A model generated the notes under the pieces. The model did no database searches, was not told where the DNA came from, and saw nothing but the letters and a program-made list of their open reading frames with translations. 64,000 bases of DNA from Atrina japonica (lineage: Eukaryota > Mollusca > Bivalvia > Pterioida > Pinnidae), in NCBI GenBank assembly GCA_030159075.1, contig BROG01000513.1:310001-374000 (forward strand), read 5' to 3'. Positions 1 to 12,028 of the stretch are shown here, in pieces (within the stretch, counting starts at the first letter, position 1; the number at the start of each line of letters is the position of its first letter). Position numbers and translations under genes: made by a program.

Positions 1-167
1 AAAAACTAATGCATATTTTTTCCAATCCTGACTTAGTCAAAATCTTTCCTAAATTGGAAGTCAAATGACAATGAAATTTGCAGAAATTCAAAAATGATCA
101 AATATCTTTAAATAGAAATAAAAATTATTTTCTGTATCATTCAGATGTTTAATTCTGGTATGACAAT

Positions 168-342
168 CAGCACCAAAAACTTCAAGATTAACAAGTACTT
201 CAACCTGTCTAGAAATTTTACTCAAGTGTGGACAAAAATCACTGAATAATCTGATTGGCTGAGGAAGGCGAATTTGAGAATTATTCTCAGACTTGAGTGC
301 AAAAAAATGCAATTTTTTTCTGTAGTCAAGTTTTATGGTGCC
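168..342. mobile_element. E foldback MITE, copy 1
   Basis: Starts CAGCACCAAAAACTTCAAG and ends CAAGTTTTATGGTGCC, giving imperfect terminal inverted repeats around a diverged centre. The flank to about 423 is repeated after the second copy at 513-650, so the pair looks like a segmental duplication of element plus flank. The family is recognised by internal comparison only. An open frame of 92 codons across it on the minus strand has no recognisable product. Confidence 0.6.
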
Positions 343-732
343 AATGAATTTGGCCCTGAATTTCAATAAAATGTTGCTAAAATTCCCAATTCAAAACGCT
401 CAGGTCCCAATATTAAAGGAGTGTGGAAAATCCTCAATAAACATTCATAACAATTTGTGATAGCTTGATGTCATTTCGTTGTTTACAAAAATCAATATGT
501 CAGTTTCTGGGGTCCAGCACCATAAAACTAAGAATTACGTAATTTAGAAATTTACTCAAGTTGGCAATCCTGAAATCTATTGGCTGAGGAGGCGAATTTT
601 CGAGAATATTCTCAGACTTAGTAAATTCTTCCTCAAAGTTTTATGGTGCCAAGGGCCCTGAATTTCAATAAAATGTTGCCTAAAATTTCCCCAATTCAAA
701 ACGCTCAGGTCCCAATATTAGAAGGAGTGTGG
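250..732. repeat. Direct duplication of about 160-170 bp
   Basis: Segments 250-423 and 580-732 align end to end with small indels. They carry the right half of the E element and the following 'CCCTGAATTTCAATAAAATG' flank. This is duplication of a locus, not two independent insertions. Confidence 0.6.
513..650. mobile_element. E foldback MITE, copy 2
   Basis: CAGCACCATAAAACTA at the left and AAAGTTTTATGGTGCC at the right form inverted termini. The sequence from the right half through about 732 matches 250-423 closely, including the run CAAAACGCTCAGGTCCCAAT. Confidence 0.65.
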
Positions 733-1459
733 AATGTCAATATGTGAATGTCTCGCTACTTACATGTACCAATCAAAATAGACATTATATAGAAGCGTCA
801 TTTTGTTGTTTAAAATATCAGTTATCCGACTCTGATTTGAGCTCCTAATAACAGATCCAATATGCTTACAAAATTTCTGCTGAAACCAATGTGGCCTTTC
901 ATCATGTATATCAGTGGTCATGTTAGACAGGTGGCTGTTAGTTTAGGTATGTTTATATAGTAAAATTGATTTGATGGGGGGGGGCCACAAGCTGGCAACT
1001 GAAGATGTGTGACTACAGAAAACAAGTGGCTGTTAAGGCAGCTTCGACTGTACTTGGAACATACAGTGTATCTTTTAGGATGAACTATAAACCAGAATGA
1101 CATCAAAATGAACATTGAAAGTTATTATAAATTTGGCTCTACATAATAAACATACATGTATCATGTATCCTTGTATGTGATCTGTCTTTCATTGTTAAAT
1201 CAATCTTTATTCTGTAAATCTGGCCTGACATTTGACCTCTGTCGCAAAATTTCTGTTTGAAAGTGATCTTCATGGGAAAGTGTCTTTCAAGAGAAGGCAC
1301 ATGCAGACTCAGCATGCCATCTTGAAAATGGCCTACTACAGAACCAATCCAATTGACATGCCACAGAAGCACTGTCATTTTATTATAAAATTTGTTTACA
1401 AAATTGATATACATTTGTATCCTTCCTTGACCAAACACAAATGCATGTTAATTTACTGT
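733..1459. other. No supported feature
   Basis: AT-rich non-coding sequence with short open frames on both strands and no splice-bounded coding block I would defend. Contains isolated TACATGTA motifs. Confidence 0.5.
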
Positions 1460-1550
1460 TTAACTCATTCAACCCTACAGACACAATTGGACTGGTCTGA
1501 GTCATTGATTTATAGAAGTGTCCATTGTTTTTTAGGGGTTGATGAGTTAA
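1460..1550 (+). mobile_element. 91-bp TTAA palindromic MITE (M1)
   Basis: Begins TTAACTCATTCAACCCT and ends AGGGGTTGATGAGTTAA, inverted repeats of about 16 bp. An inner pair TGGACT/AGTCCA lets nearly the whole element fold. Full-length copies elsewhere are 90-92 bp, which defines the boundaries. No coding capacity. A TTAA at both ends is compatible with a TTAA target, as used by piggyBac-type transposases, but that assignment is inference. Confidence 0.85.
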
Positions 1551-2875
1551 TCTCCTCAGCGCCAAGGGGATGTAACGTTTCATTTGGTATCAACATGTAA
1601 ACATTCTGAAGTTTTTGTGGAAGACGGAAGACCAGTGCTATTAAAACATTTACCATATGTTCCATAGCGTAAATAAATCAATCTTTTGTAAACACACTGA
1701 TATTGGGATGTGACAGATATTATTTTGTTTCTTTTCTGCAGACCGTCACAAAACAACAAATTCCATGCTTTGATTCTAAGGTGGTTATAATCTTTTTACA
1801 TGTGCTGTTTGCCACGGGGCCACAGGTCGGCATTGCCCCACCTCCAAGTTCATATCACTTTTAACAGATGAAGAAATAAGATTTGTTAACTCCAGTAGTT
1901 AGTACTTAAACATATGTTTCAAACATTAGGTCATTATCGCCCCGCCCCTTAGTCTATATTACTTCAAACATACTTTGCTTAAACCTCATACAGACATATG
2001 AAAACGTTAAGTAATCTTTTTCTTCTATCTTTTCAATATGTATAATTAGGGAACTGTGACAAAGAAATTAATTTTCTGTTAAAATGATTGAATCTTGATT
2101 ACAGAAATATTCAACATTATGAGCAAATACAAAATGAAACTGTTAGGTATTTTGAGTTTCATGGTAGATGTTTTCTGTAAATGCTTCAAACAATGGTGAA
2201 TTCATATGAAATATATAGAGAAAAGCAACATAGTTGCATCAATTTTGGCACGTCACTTTGCCAAAAGTCCTGATTTTTTTCTGACCGATAATAAGGTATA
2301 TATGAAAAACTGAATGAATGTTCTTTCACTATTGCTCTATTTTATCTTTATCTGTCTTATTGGGGCTGCAGGTTTGGTTTTTATTGGGTTTTTTTTTTTT
2401 TTTTGGGGGGGGGGGGGGGGTTTTAGAAAAATCGCCAAAAAATTTTCTGTTAATAGAAATAGTTTACTATATAGTGTTTTAATCAATCACGGTATTTATG
2501 TTTGCTTTATTCGCAGTTTTGATCAATCTCACAATTTTAAAATGGTGAATAAGTTTTCAATGAAATTATGGACTGTCTTTGCAGGACAGGATGTTATTTT
2601 AACCTATTTCTGATCTGAAAATTAAAAAAAAAAAATCATGATTGATTAAGGAGAGGGAAAAACTTGAAAATTGCAGCCCAGCGCAAAAAATCCCTGCATT
2701 GTATGTTATTTCATTGAATAATTGTCAGAATTCTACAACTTGATTACAATCAAACAATTACAAGGGCTACCACACCTGCTTTGCCACCCATATAACCAGT
2801 TAGGGGTGCATCTTAATAGATGAGTACAAAGTAGAAAGACTCTCAGGGTTTTGTCTTGGGTCTGTGCAGATCTGG
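1551..2875. other. Non-coding, with a T/G homopolymer tract
   Basis: Nothing coding recognised. At about 2390-2420 there is a run of T followed by a long run of G. The rest is AT-rich single-copy-looking sequence. Confidence 0.5.
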
Positions 2876-3185
2876 TATATGGCCCCATTCCCAATCGCAA
2901 AATGTTAATATTTTCCCTAAATTCAAGCCAGAAAATTCCTAATTTTAACCTCTGTGAGAAAAAATAGATGATTTATGAACAAGAAAATGACGACAAATGT
3001 AGGTGAATCTTTTCAGCAAACAAGATACAAAGTTGTATACTTGAATAACACTGAAATACATGTATATCACAGAAATTATATTCATAAATATTTCTAATGC
3101 TGTTAGATTTTCCCCAATTTCTGGAAAAACAAAATTCCCAATTAGAAAGGTAGAGGTCCCTGTTTCTGGAGGGTAGAAAAAAACC
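2876..3185 (-). mobile_element. D element
   Basis: Terminal 'GGCCCCATTCCCAATCGCAA' is related to the ends of 5761-6058. The right half, ending in AAATTCCCAATTAGAAAGG and GTAGAGGTCCCTGTTTCT, matches the copy at 24774-25225. No open frame of note. Confidence 0.5.
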
Positions 3186-3482
3186 CCGAGTTTACACTGA
3201 CCTGAAGAGGATAGATAAAACACATGATAAATGGACATCTATCTGGCTACAGTTGTACCTAGATAAGTAATGATTTGTTTAGATAAGTCAGTTAGAAGAT
3301 AAATCTAGCGTTAACAGACAACAAACCAAACACCAAGTTTATAAAATAATCCAGAGCTACAAGTGAATGCAAAGATATGCTGGTCATATTAATCATAATC
3401 ATTCTAACCATTACACTCTACATGTATGTCAGCGGCTTGGATGGTCTTTGGATACATACATGTAGAGATATATTTCTTAAAG

Positions 3483-4115
3483 CAATATGAGCTGTCATAA
3501 GTGCAAAATTTTACATGCCCATTTTATGTGATATTCTACCTCATATATATTCCAAAGATACCATCTGGTGGTTAGAATAACAAATGCATGTGTAAAATTG
3601 CAAAAATCTTGCCAAACATAACCCGTAATATCAGTTAATTTTTGACCGCCATACTTTGAGCATTGCAAATTAACTTTCGGTTATTTTTTAGGAAGATTAC
3701 CAAGTGACCAATACACACGTGCTATTTGCAGTTAATATACATTCTATTCTTGTTACTCTTTGCGTTTATTTTTGTACATCATCATTTCATACCTAAATCA
3801 GGCAAAGCTTGTCTTTTTCATTGTTTCGAAACATTTATTTCTGAAATTGTCCACGTGCCGTGTATATCGGGTGATCTCGACCCATTTTTAACTTGTCCCA
3901 TCACATTCTTGGCTTTATCATTCTTGACACATATGATCATGAACTGCCCAACTCCACCGGACATGGCGGCACGATTGTGAAACATGAGGTACGCATACTT
4001 TTCACAATTATATTGTTTTGATTTTGTCAACATCAGCAATTATAGAAACATTAAAGTTCGGAAAAAATTCTTTTAGTGACCTGATGTATTTATTCATATA
4101 TTCATCCGATTTTCT
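3483..4115. repeat. Segmental duplication, left copy (~630 bp)
   Basis: Aligns along its length with 4884-5513 in direct orientation, for example TTACATGCCCATTTTATGT, GGTTAGAATAACAAATGCAT and the CACGTGCC region. Short open frames on both strands (3726-3980 plus, 3818-4039 minus) occur in both copies, but substitutions and a frame-shifting indel do not spare codons, so I do not call genes here. Confidence 0.8.
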
Positions 4116-4476
4116 TCAGGAATTTAAAATGGCGATGAAAAGCATATATTTTACATAATGCATGCACTTTCCAATAAAAATAATGTCCTGTATTTTGCAA
4201 ATACATAGTCTGAGTGCCTAAAGGACCGAGATCCCATGACCAGATTACGAAGTACATTTTATATGGCGAATGAGTTTATCTGAAAGGTCTTTGTATACGG
4301 AAATACAGTTGAATTTTTAAAGTATGAGAAAACTTCTAATTAAACAAATAACTTTGAAAAGATGATTTTTTACAACGTTTTACGTGTTTGATAATGTATT
4401 TGAACACACATTTTCTCATAATCTCGACTATATGTCAGGGGACAAAAATAATCATTGCAACAGCTTATATCGCTTT
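4116..4476. other. No supported feature
   Basis: AT-rich spacer between the left duplication copy and a B element. Nothing recognised. Confidence 0.5.
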
Positions 4477-4870
4477 AAAGTGGGAATCAGCTGTAATCAG
4501 CAAAAACATTACTTCGATTTTATTTTACTTTTACTCCTTGAACTTGATGCACAATAACAAATTAGAGTTATACATAGGCATAAAAAATCTTATATTCCTA
4601 TATTTTTTTTGTGATAATAAGGTCAGGTCCAGTGTGGTATTCATATACATACATGTACGTGTATTTATATAATAGTAAGGTTGAGTTAATCAATTGCAAT
4701 TGAAAAAGTGCCAAACCTTGGTTTCTAAAGCAATTTTCACAAAATATATTGGAATTTAAGAATTTTTATGCCTTTTTTTTGTATATTTCTTTTTTGTTAC
4801 TATATATCAATCTAAAAAGTAATAAAGAAAATAAATGTTTGGGGGAAAAAAAAACAGCTAATGCCCCTCT
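4477..4870. mobile_element. B MITE, diverged copy
   Basis: Left end AAAGTGGGAATCAGCTGT and right end ACAGCTAATGCCCCTCTAAA match the family termini. The interior shares AAGGTCAGGTCCAGTGT, CAATTGCAATTGAAAAAGTG and TTTTCACAAAATATATTGGA with the copies at 15734 and 48391. Confidence 0.7.
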
Positions 4871-4883
4871 AAATGTATGAAAG

Positions 4884-5513
4884 TGATATGAGCAAGGTGA
4901 AGAATTTTACATGCCCATTTTATGTAATATTTTATCTTATATGTATTCCAAAGAGACTATCCGGTGGTTAGAATAACAAATGCATGTGTAAAATTGCAAC
5001 AATCTTGCCAAACATAACCTATAATATCAGTAATTGTTGGTCTGTCATTACTTTGAGCATTACAAATTAACTTTCAGTAATTTTTAGGAAGATTACTGAG
5101 AGACCAATAAACACGTGCTATTTGCAGTTAATATACATTCTATTCTTATTACCTTTGTGTTTATTTTCGTACATCATCTTTTCATACCTAAATCAATCAG
5201 GCAAAGTTTTTCTTTTTTGTCGTTTCAAAACATTTGTTTCTGAAATTGTCCATGTGCCGGGTATATCGGGTGATCTCGACCTATTTTTAACTGGTCCCAT
5301 CGCGTTCTCTGCTTTATCATTCTTGGCACATGTGATCATGAACTGCTCAACTCCACTGGACATTGGGGCACGATTGTAAAACATGAGGTATGCATACTTT
5401 TCACAGTTATATTGTTTTGATTTTGTCAACGTCAGCATTCAGGATAACATTAAAGATCCGAAAAATGTTTTTAGTGACCTGATATATTTATTTATATATT
5501 CATCCAATTTTAA
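4884..5513. repeat. Segmental duplication, right copy (~630 bp)
   Basis: Direct partner of 3483-4115, offset by about 1.4 kb and starting just after a B element. A four-base insertion relative to the left copy shifts the frame inside the shared 84/85-codon open frame. Confidence 0.8.
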
Positions 5514-5760
5514 CTTTCTATATTTATAGAAGTCTCCAGTTAAAAATGTTTCAAGGCATGCTAGACTATTTTTGGCTGGGACAAAAAATCAAACATTTTT
5601 TACTTGATTTGCAGTTATCAACTCATTATATTTGCCCTTCTATTTCCCTCTTATCTTTTTTACCTTTAAAAAGTTTGGAATTCTGTTTTATTTGAATTTG
5701 GAATTTGGGAAAAATCAATTAATAGAAATACATGTGTATGTACATTTGTATGCAGTTGTT
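5514..5760. other. No supported feature
   Basis: AT-rich; nothing recognised. Confidence 0.4.
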
Positions 5761-6058
5761 AATAGACCCTTTTGGGAATTGGGAATTTTATGTCGCAATG
5801 GGCCAAATTGGAAGGAAGTAACTAAGGTCATTTAATTCATAAAGACACAATACTTGTGGTTTGTTTAACCTCTCTTATTTAACTAACAACATGGTTTTCA
5901 TCTGAAGACTTCAAAGTGCAATTCAAACATGTACTTAATTTTCATTTTTAATGTTTAATACTGAATGTCAATGACATAGTGAACATAATTGGGAGATTTC
6001 TGCTCAAACTTGGGGAAATATAGCAGATTTTGCATTGGGAATGGGGCCTTTTACAGGA
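5761..6058 (+). mobile_element. D element, most complete copy
   Basis: Starts AATAGACCCTTTTGGGAATT followed by a GCAATGGGCC motif and ends GCATTGGGAATGGGGCCTTT. The left part matches 43629 onward (ATAAAGACACAATACTTGTG-like interior, ACAACATGG). Non-coding. Confidence 0.6.
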
Positions 6059-6062
6059 CCCC

Positions 6063-7180
6063 CATGTTGATGATATTAATCCCTGGTATGTTTAGCAAGG
6101 AACCCACTTCTATATTCTTGGTTGGAGAAAATGAACAAATAATTTTTTAGTGTTGGCCCTCTCAGAAATATCTGTAACAAAGTCTTTTCTTATCATTGCT
6201 GTTATTATGTAATTACAATTAAAAAAAGTCAAAAACTTTTTATCTGAACAAATTTTTGAACAACTTGTTCTAAGAAGCAACTGGCTCACATATAAACAAA
6301 ACTGTCATCACTTAACTTACAAGATATCATTTGCCCTCATTTGTTTCTATCTAGGATAATCTATTTCTTTGTTTCCTACGCTCTTTTCTTTTATGCAAAT
6401 TGGCACAATTTTAAAACATTTCGTGGTTTTCTGCACTATTTCACCTTTGTAAAGTAATTCTGTTGATCAAATCTTTCTCTCTTAACAAAAAAAAAAGAAT
6501 AACAACCCAAAAATCTGAAACCAGAAGATTGGCAAGTATACAACTATGAAAGACAACTTAACAATTATCTCTCTGTTTTATATGTAATTACTGCTATCCT
6601 ATCAAATCTATCAAGACGTTTCATGCATGAACGTACATTTCAGGTGCTGAAATGCACGAGAGAGAACGCCAATGAAGAAATCTCCAATTAAAAAAAAACC
6701 TGCAACATGTGAAGTACTTTAACAGAAATCGGTGCAGCTGATAAAAAAATTGGTTTAAAAGGTGCCATCGGTGAGATCTAAATGGGTGTTGGTAGATAAA
6801 TATCTTGTTTTGTAGCTCTGATGAAAGAATTAAGTTGTAAACAAATAGAATTAAATCGAGAAATAACGAAAACGGAGTTACGTTTGCTGGAACAATAAAA
6901 CTAGCTTGTTAATGACTCGATATCGCCCGACCTCCCAAAGCAAGCTATATAATGTGGCACATCAAATGTCAGTACAAATATCAAAAAGAAATAAAACAAA
7001 GAAAGATAATAAGAAAATGTAACCCATGCAAACATTTGAAAAGAGTAAAAAAAAAAACACTGAAAGCATTACTCAGCTGTTAACCATTTGAAAAAATAAT
7101 TAAATTTAGGAGAACAAGAATAGCCTACAAAGTAAACGCGTTGTCAGATGACGACATAGCTCACCCGTGACAGCACTGTA
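6063..7180. other. Mostly unassigned
   Basis: No gene recognised. One acceptor-like site (CATTTCAG at about 6646) precedes a 15-codon plus-strand frame ending at a stop near 6690. It is too short to call. Around 7162-7187 an 8-bp stem (ACCCGTGA/TCACGGGT) forms a small hairpin. Confidence 0.4.
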
Positions 7181-7337
7181 TCACGGGTACAGGGTATTAT
7201 ACTAAGAAGTAGGTCAAATGGTATGATCTAGGTCATGAGGACAAAGGTCAAGGTATCATATGAAAGGGCTGATGTGTGGAATATTTTATTGTAGCCCAGG
7301 TTAACGATTTTGTTCACAGGAATGAAAAGTCTCTATG

Positions 7338-7439
7338 TTTAAAAAGCCTTTCACCCCTAGGTAAAATGTATCTAAATGATATGCTCTTTTTTACTGTTTA
7401 AGACAAGTCTATTATGGTCTGTATGGGTGACCGATTTAA
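7338..7439 (-). mobile_element. 90-bp TTAA-type MITE, second family (M2)
   Basis: TTTAAAAAGCCTTTCACCCC at the left, a GGTGACCGATTTAA-like right end, and the core ATGCTC...AAGACAAGTCTATTATGGTC match the cleaner copy at 57815-57904 in reverse. Confidence 0.55.
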
Positions 7440-7495
7440 GTTCTTATCTATGACCCTGTACTGAGAATCAAATATGGCAGGGACCATCCTCTTGA

Positions 7496-7559
7496 GAGTC
7501 AGTGTGTAAATCAATGACTTAGGTCAGTCCAAATGTGTCTTTAGGGGTGAATAAGTTGA
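7496..7559 (-). mobile_element. M1 MITE, partial
   Basis: Retains TAAATCAATGACTTAGGTCA, GTCCAAATGTGTCTTTAGGG and the GTGAATAAGTT end. The other terminus is replaced by unrelated sequence. Confidence 0.6.
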
Positions 7560-7865
7560 ATAACCATAGTCATAGATGTTTCTGATGCCAGCTGAATTAT
7601 CACAGATTCCAGAATGGAAAAAATTCATAAAAAATATTCATATATTCCTCGTGTCACAAAATAAGATATAAACAAGATACAGATGCCTGCAAATGATACA
7701 TTAAATTAAGAAAATGCATGATACAGAAATGTTCCTGAAAGCAATAATTCTGTACCTTTTTTTACAAAAATACTTCAACATATTTCTATCTCTGGGAAAC
7801 CACAAATTCAAGAAAACATTGTTGATAGGTAGAAGTACATGTTATAGAATTCAAGTTTCAAGTCT
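7560..7865. other. No supported feature
   Basis: AT-rich spacer between two MITE copies; nothing recognised. Confidence 0.4.
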
Positions 7866-7954
7866 ATCCTAGAATCCCTAGGTATCTAAATGGTATGCCC
7901 TTTTCTGTTGTCTAAGACTAGTCCATTATGGCCCATAGTATGGACAGGGTTAAT
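7866..7954 (-). mobile_element. M2 MITE, diverged
   Basis: Core GGTATGCCCTTTTCTGTTGT followed by CTAAGACTAGTCCATTATGG and ending in GGGTTAAT. Matches M2 in reverse orientation. Confidence 0.5.
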
Positions 7955-8052
7955 ACCAATGCCAAATGTTCTGATTTCTGGGCTTTTCAAAATTTGATTA
8001 ATTTTGTGTTATTTACAGGTTTAGAAATGGTGGTCAGCAAAAGACAATTAAA

Positions 8053-8336
8053 TACAGTGATACTTGTATATAAAGACCCTCTCACCGACACAACAAAACC
8101 AGTCTTTACAGGAAGGTGGCCCTTATAGAGAGGTTGATTTGTACACGAATGGTACCGTTGGGGACAGCATAAAACAGTCTTTATGAGCAGGTGGTCTTTA
8201 TACACAGGTGGTCTTTATATGCAGGTGGTCTTTATACACAGGTGGTCTTTATACACAGATGGTCTTTATATGCAGGTGGTCTTTATACACAGGTGGTCTT
8301 TATACACAGGTGGTCACTTAAGCAGGTTTAACTGTA
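8053..8336. mobile_element. P element (pogo/Tigger-like termini) with inner minisatellite
   Basis: Flanked by TA: left TACAGTGATACTTGTATATA, right AGCAGGTTTAACTGTA. From about 8189 to 8320 it contains a 17-bp array of GGTGGTCTTTATACACA. CAGTRRAACC-type inverted termini with TA flanks are typical of pogo/Tigger-related elements (family knowledge). The element has no coding capacity. Confidence 0.7.
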
Positions 8337-8414
8337 CATGGTAACATGTAGTTGGACTTTACTAATAAGTTTATTGTGCACCCCTCCATAAAACAAACTA
8401 GCCATCATTTTCAG

Positions 8415-8505
8415 TTAACTCACCAACCCCTGTAAAATAATGGACTCTGCTGTAAATCAATGACCTAGACCAGTCCAAATGTGGCTCTAGGGGTAAATGA
8501 GTTAA
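8415..8505 (-). mobile_element. M1 MITE, full length (91 bp)
   Basis: TTAACTCACCAACCCCTG to AGGGGTAAATGAGTTAA, with the inner TGGACT/AGTCCA pair intact. Confidence 0.85.
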
Positions 8506-8794
8506 ATTGTACATTTGAAAATGTTTTTGACCTTCTGGATGTTTTTCTGTTTTAATGGTGTTTATTGTCCAATTCACATAAGATGGCAGGATTATCACAC
8601 CAATGATTCTACTGACTTTTTGGTTATAACAAGCTGCACAGGAAAAATGTTTTATTCCTCACTGGATACTCTATTATGTATGGTGACAAGTAGGAATGAT
8701 TACTCTAGCCAGTCTGATTTTTAATGCTATGCTTTATAACCAAATATTTAAACTTGCCCTGGTCAAAAAAGGGTTCACAAGACACTATCCCGCC

Positions 8795-9020
8795 AGGTTA
8801 TTTTACTATACGCCACACTCAACAATTTAGTGGTAAGTTTTTATTGGTGGAGGAGAGAACCCAGTTACAACGAACCTTGAACCTGCAAGTACAGTGACAA
8901 AACTTTCTTACAAAATCATTTTACATTTCAGCAGGTTTCAATCCTGCACCGACTTGAGATCAAAGACTTCAAGGTTTTTAGTTTGATGCTCTAACAATAC
9001 GGCCAAAGTCCAGCCCCTCC
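8795..9020 (-). mobile_element. SINE-2 copy
   Basis: Read on the minus strand it has a tRNA-like head (A-box-like TGGCCGTATTGTTAGAGCA, diverged B-box GGATTGAAACC), the family body TTCTCTCCTCCACCAATAAA, and a tail GTTGAGTGTGGCGTA. Confidence 0.65.
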
Positions 9021-9924
9021 CGCGACCTTCTGAAACAAAACTAACAAACTCTCCAACAAAGTTGACCAAGAATTATGCAGGGCCAAAACCATTTCTTAAA
9101 TAAAAAAAAAAAACAAGCAAATCTGTTATATGTACGTTATCCATAATTAGACAAATTTTTTTCAAAATTTATCATGAATCTAGAAATAAAACTAAAATAC
9201 CAAATCAAAAATGTTCATCTAAATGTTGTATATCTATACACTCTCTTAAATTTCAAAACAGGTTTATGTACCCCTAAAAAACGGGGGAAATATTTTCAAA
9301 TACTTTCATGCTTTTGACAAAATTAAAGATAAATGTCGGCCCATTAAATTTCTGTAAAACCAAAATCATGCACAATTTCGTCTCTTCAGAAGAAATAAAT
9401 TGTCAGAAAACTTATCATTCTGATTTGAAATTTTGTAATAATTTGATACATCTAAAATGGATAATTAATCCTGCTTCTCGGTACATTGCATGTCAATGAG
9501 GGTGAACTATTCATACTTTGTAATGCATTATCAATTACAAAACAATTGTTGAATCAATTTCTATATTTTTTGGTATTTTATTACCCTTCAGTTATCTGTA
9601 GTCTAAATATATATATATATATATACATGTGTATGTGACTTTCATTTATCATTTGATATTTTGTTATTACTACAGGAATTTCACTGTTCTAATTTTCCAT
9701 AACATTTGTTCATATATATATATATATATAAATGCATGTATATATAAATGCTTGTATATATTTCCCCTGAAATTCAAGACCACAAATCAAACAGCATAAT
9801 GTTTGTTTGTATGTTTGCAACTTTAAAGTTTCAGTCAAAATTTTGACTAAATTTAGCATGCTGCTTTATAGCAATGACATCTCTGATAGTCTTAATTATG
9901 GCCAATATTTGACGATGATTCCCC
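9021..9924. other. Non-coding with TA microsatellites
   Basis: Short TA runs at about 9608-9626 and 9713-9731. The rest is AT-rich with nothing recognised. A 63-codon open frame at 9308-9499 lacks recognisable features. Confidence 0.5.
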
Positions 9925-11010
9925 TCAGCATAAGAGATGAAAGTCACTGGTCACAGGATGCATAAGTTGTTAAAGAACCGAACAGTACTAGCAAAGATAA
10001 CACAGCACAGGTCACACACACATACAGCACAGGTCATACACACATACAGCACAGGTCACACACACATACAGCACAGGTCACACACACATACAGCACAGGT
10101 GACAGCATAGGTCACACACACATACAGCACAGGTGACAGCATAGGTCACACATACAGCACAGGTCACACACACATACAGCACAGGTCACACACACATACA
10201 GCACAGGTCACACACACACATACAGCACAGGTCACACACATACAGCATAGGTCACACACACATACAGCATAGGTTACACACACATACAGCATAGGTCACA
10301 CGACACACATACAGCACAGGTGACAGCATAGGTCACACACACATACAGCACAGGTCACACACATACAGCACAGGTCACACACACATACAGCACAGGTCAC
10401 ACACACATACAGCACAGGTCACACCCACATACAGCATAGGTTACACACACATACAGCACAGGTCACACACACATACAGCACAGGTCACACACACATACAG
10501 CATAGGTTACACACACATACAGCACAGGTCACACACACATACAGCACAGGTGACAGCATAGGTCACACACACATACAGCACAGGTGACAGCATAGGTCAC
10601 ACACATACAGCACAGGTGACAGCACATGTCACAAACCCATATAGCACAGGTGACAGCACAGGTCACATACACAGTACAGGTGACAGTATAGGTCACACAG
10701 ATCACACAGCACAGGTCACATAGCACAGGTCACACAGAACAGGTCAACAGCACAGATCACATAGCACAGGTCACACAACACAGGTCACATAGCACAGATC
10801 ACACAACATAGATCACACATCACAGTTTACACAACAAAGGTCATATAGCAAAGGTCACACAACACAGGTCACATAGCACATATCACACAATACAGATCAC
10901 ACATCACAGGTTACACATCACAGGTTATACAACAAAGGTCATGCAGCATAGGTCACACAACACAGGTCAAAGGTTGTGGCACTTCACTCACAGCTGGTGA
11001 CATCTTCACA
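9925..11010 (+). mobile_element. SINE-1 copy split by an internal minisatellite
   Basis: Left flank contains GATGAAAGTCACTGGTCACA and GTTAAAGAACCG. Right flank contains ACACAGGTCAAAGGTTGTGG, CACTTCACTCACAGCTGG and TGACATCTTCACATAA. These match consecutive parts of the intact SINE-1 at 57465-57790. The array between them replaces the single AGCACAGGTCA segment. Confidence 0.7.
10004..10966 (+). repeat. 22-bp minisatellite derived from SINE-1
   Basis: About 40 units built on CAGCACAGGTCACACACACA plus TA, with variants 'CAGCATAGGT' and shorter units toward the right end (CACAGGTCACATAG). The AGCACAGGTCA core is the SINE-1 sequence at the same relative position. Confidence 0.9.
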
Positions 11011-11063
11011 TAACATCAGGTGAGGAATGTTATACAAAATCAACAAAACAAATATTAAATATT

Positions 11064-11419
11064 AAAGGAGCAATAGCTGTTCCTTTTTTTTTGGGGGGGG
11101 GGGGTTATTTCCTTTTAACTACTTACATTGATCTATAATAACAAAAAAGAGATATACACAAGCATAGAAATTTTTATATTCTTATATATTTTGAGAAATT
11201 GCTAACTGCAACTAAGTCTGGCAATTATTCTATTGATTATTTCAATCTAACTATTTGTATGTGCACACTGGACTTGACCTTATTTTCACAAAATATATAG
11301 GATATAAGATATTTATGCCTGTGTATAGCTCTTATTTGTTATTGTACATCAAGTACAAGTAGTAAAAGCAGACAAAATTAACAAGTTTTGTTGGTAAACA
11401 AAGGCAATGTCCCTTTAAA
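11064..11419. mobile_element. B MITE
   Basis: Starts TTAAAGGAGCAATAGCTGTT and ends GGCAATGTCCCTTTAA. Interior has TTTTCACAAAATATATAGGA and TTTATGCCTGTGTATA. A T/G homopolymer run lies at about 11081-11103. Confidence 0.7.
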
Positions 11420-11469
11420 AACTAGATTTTATTCTGATTCTTAAGATCCCCAAATCCTTTAGAATTTTT

Positions 11470-11825
11470 GTATGTTTGTTTTACATCCTGCCAAGAAATT
11501 ATCACTTGTATAGAACTTGAAGTGAAGAGTCACAAATTTTGACCTGTGCAGTTTTACGTACCACATCTAGTATGACAAGGGACCAAGATTTTAAATCTCA
11601 TCCGAAAAACCCATGACTTTCACTTTGAATGCCAAGCATTTGGTGAAGGAACACTCCCTACCACATGGGGCCTAGGTTTTAAGTTTTATCTGAAAGACCC
11701 ATGACTTTCACCTCATTTGCTTGGTGAAGGAACAATTACAACCATTTTTTAAAGTCTTTGGTAGGAATCGAACCAAGAACATTCCACTTTCAAGTCAAAT
11801 GCTCTTCAACTAGATTCCCACAAGC
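11470..11825 (-). mobile_element. SINE-1 copy with internal duplication
   Basis: On the minus strand: head with B-box GGTTCGATTCC (11764-11780), body, then tail ATTTCTTGGCAGGATGTAAA at the left. The central part 'CCCATGACTTTCAC...GGTGAAGGAACA' occurs twice, so the element carries an internal partial duplication of roughly 85 bp. Confidence 0.75.
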
Positions 11826-12028
11826 ATTTCATTCAAAATGAAATATTTTATAAACAAAACTGGCTTCTGTCACGAACCTTTGTGGCATTTTACCAATATC
11901 TCACTTTGAAATATCTCATGATTTCTGATTTGAATACTTGATACATGTGTAAACTTAAATATCAACATGAAGATATGGCTATACAGATGTTTGTAAACAA
12001 CTCCAAAGAATTACGGTTAATACTCTTA

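Noticed and set aside
2390..2420. Telomere or regulatory G-tract
   Set aside because: Simple T-run followed by G-run without TTAGGG; similar T/G runs occur at 11081 and a complementary C run at 29513, so homopolymer slippage or sequencing error is likelier.
3726..5438. Paralogous small proteins in the two duplication copies
   Set aside because: An indel shifts the frame between copies and changes are not biased to synonymous positions by eye.
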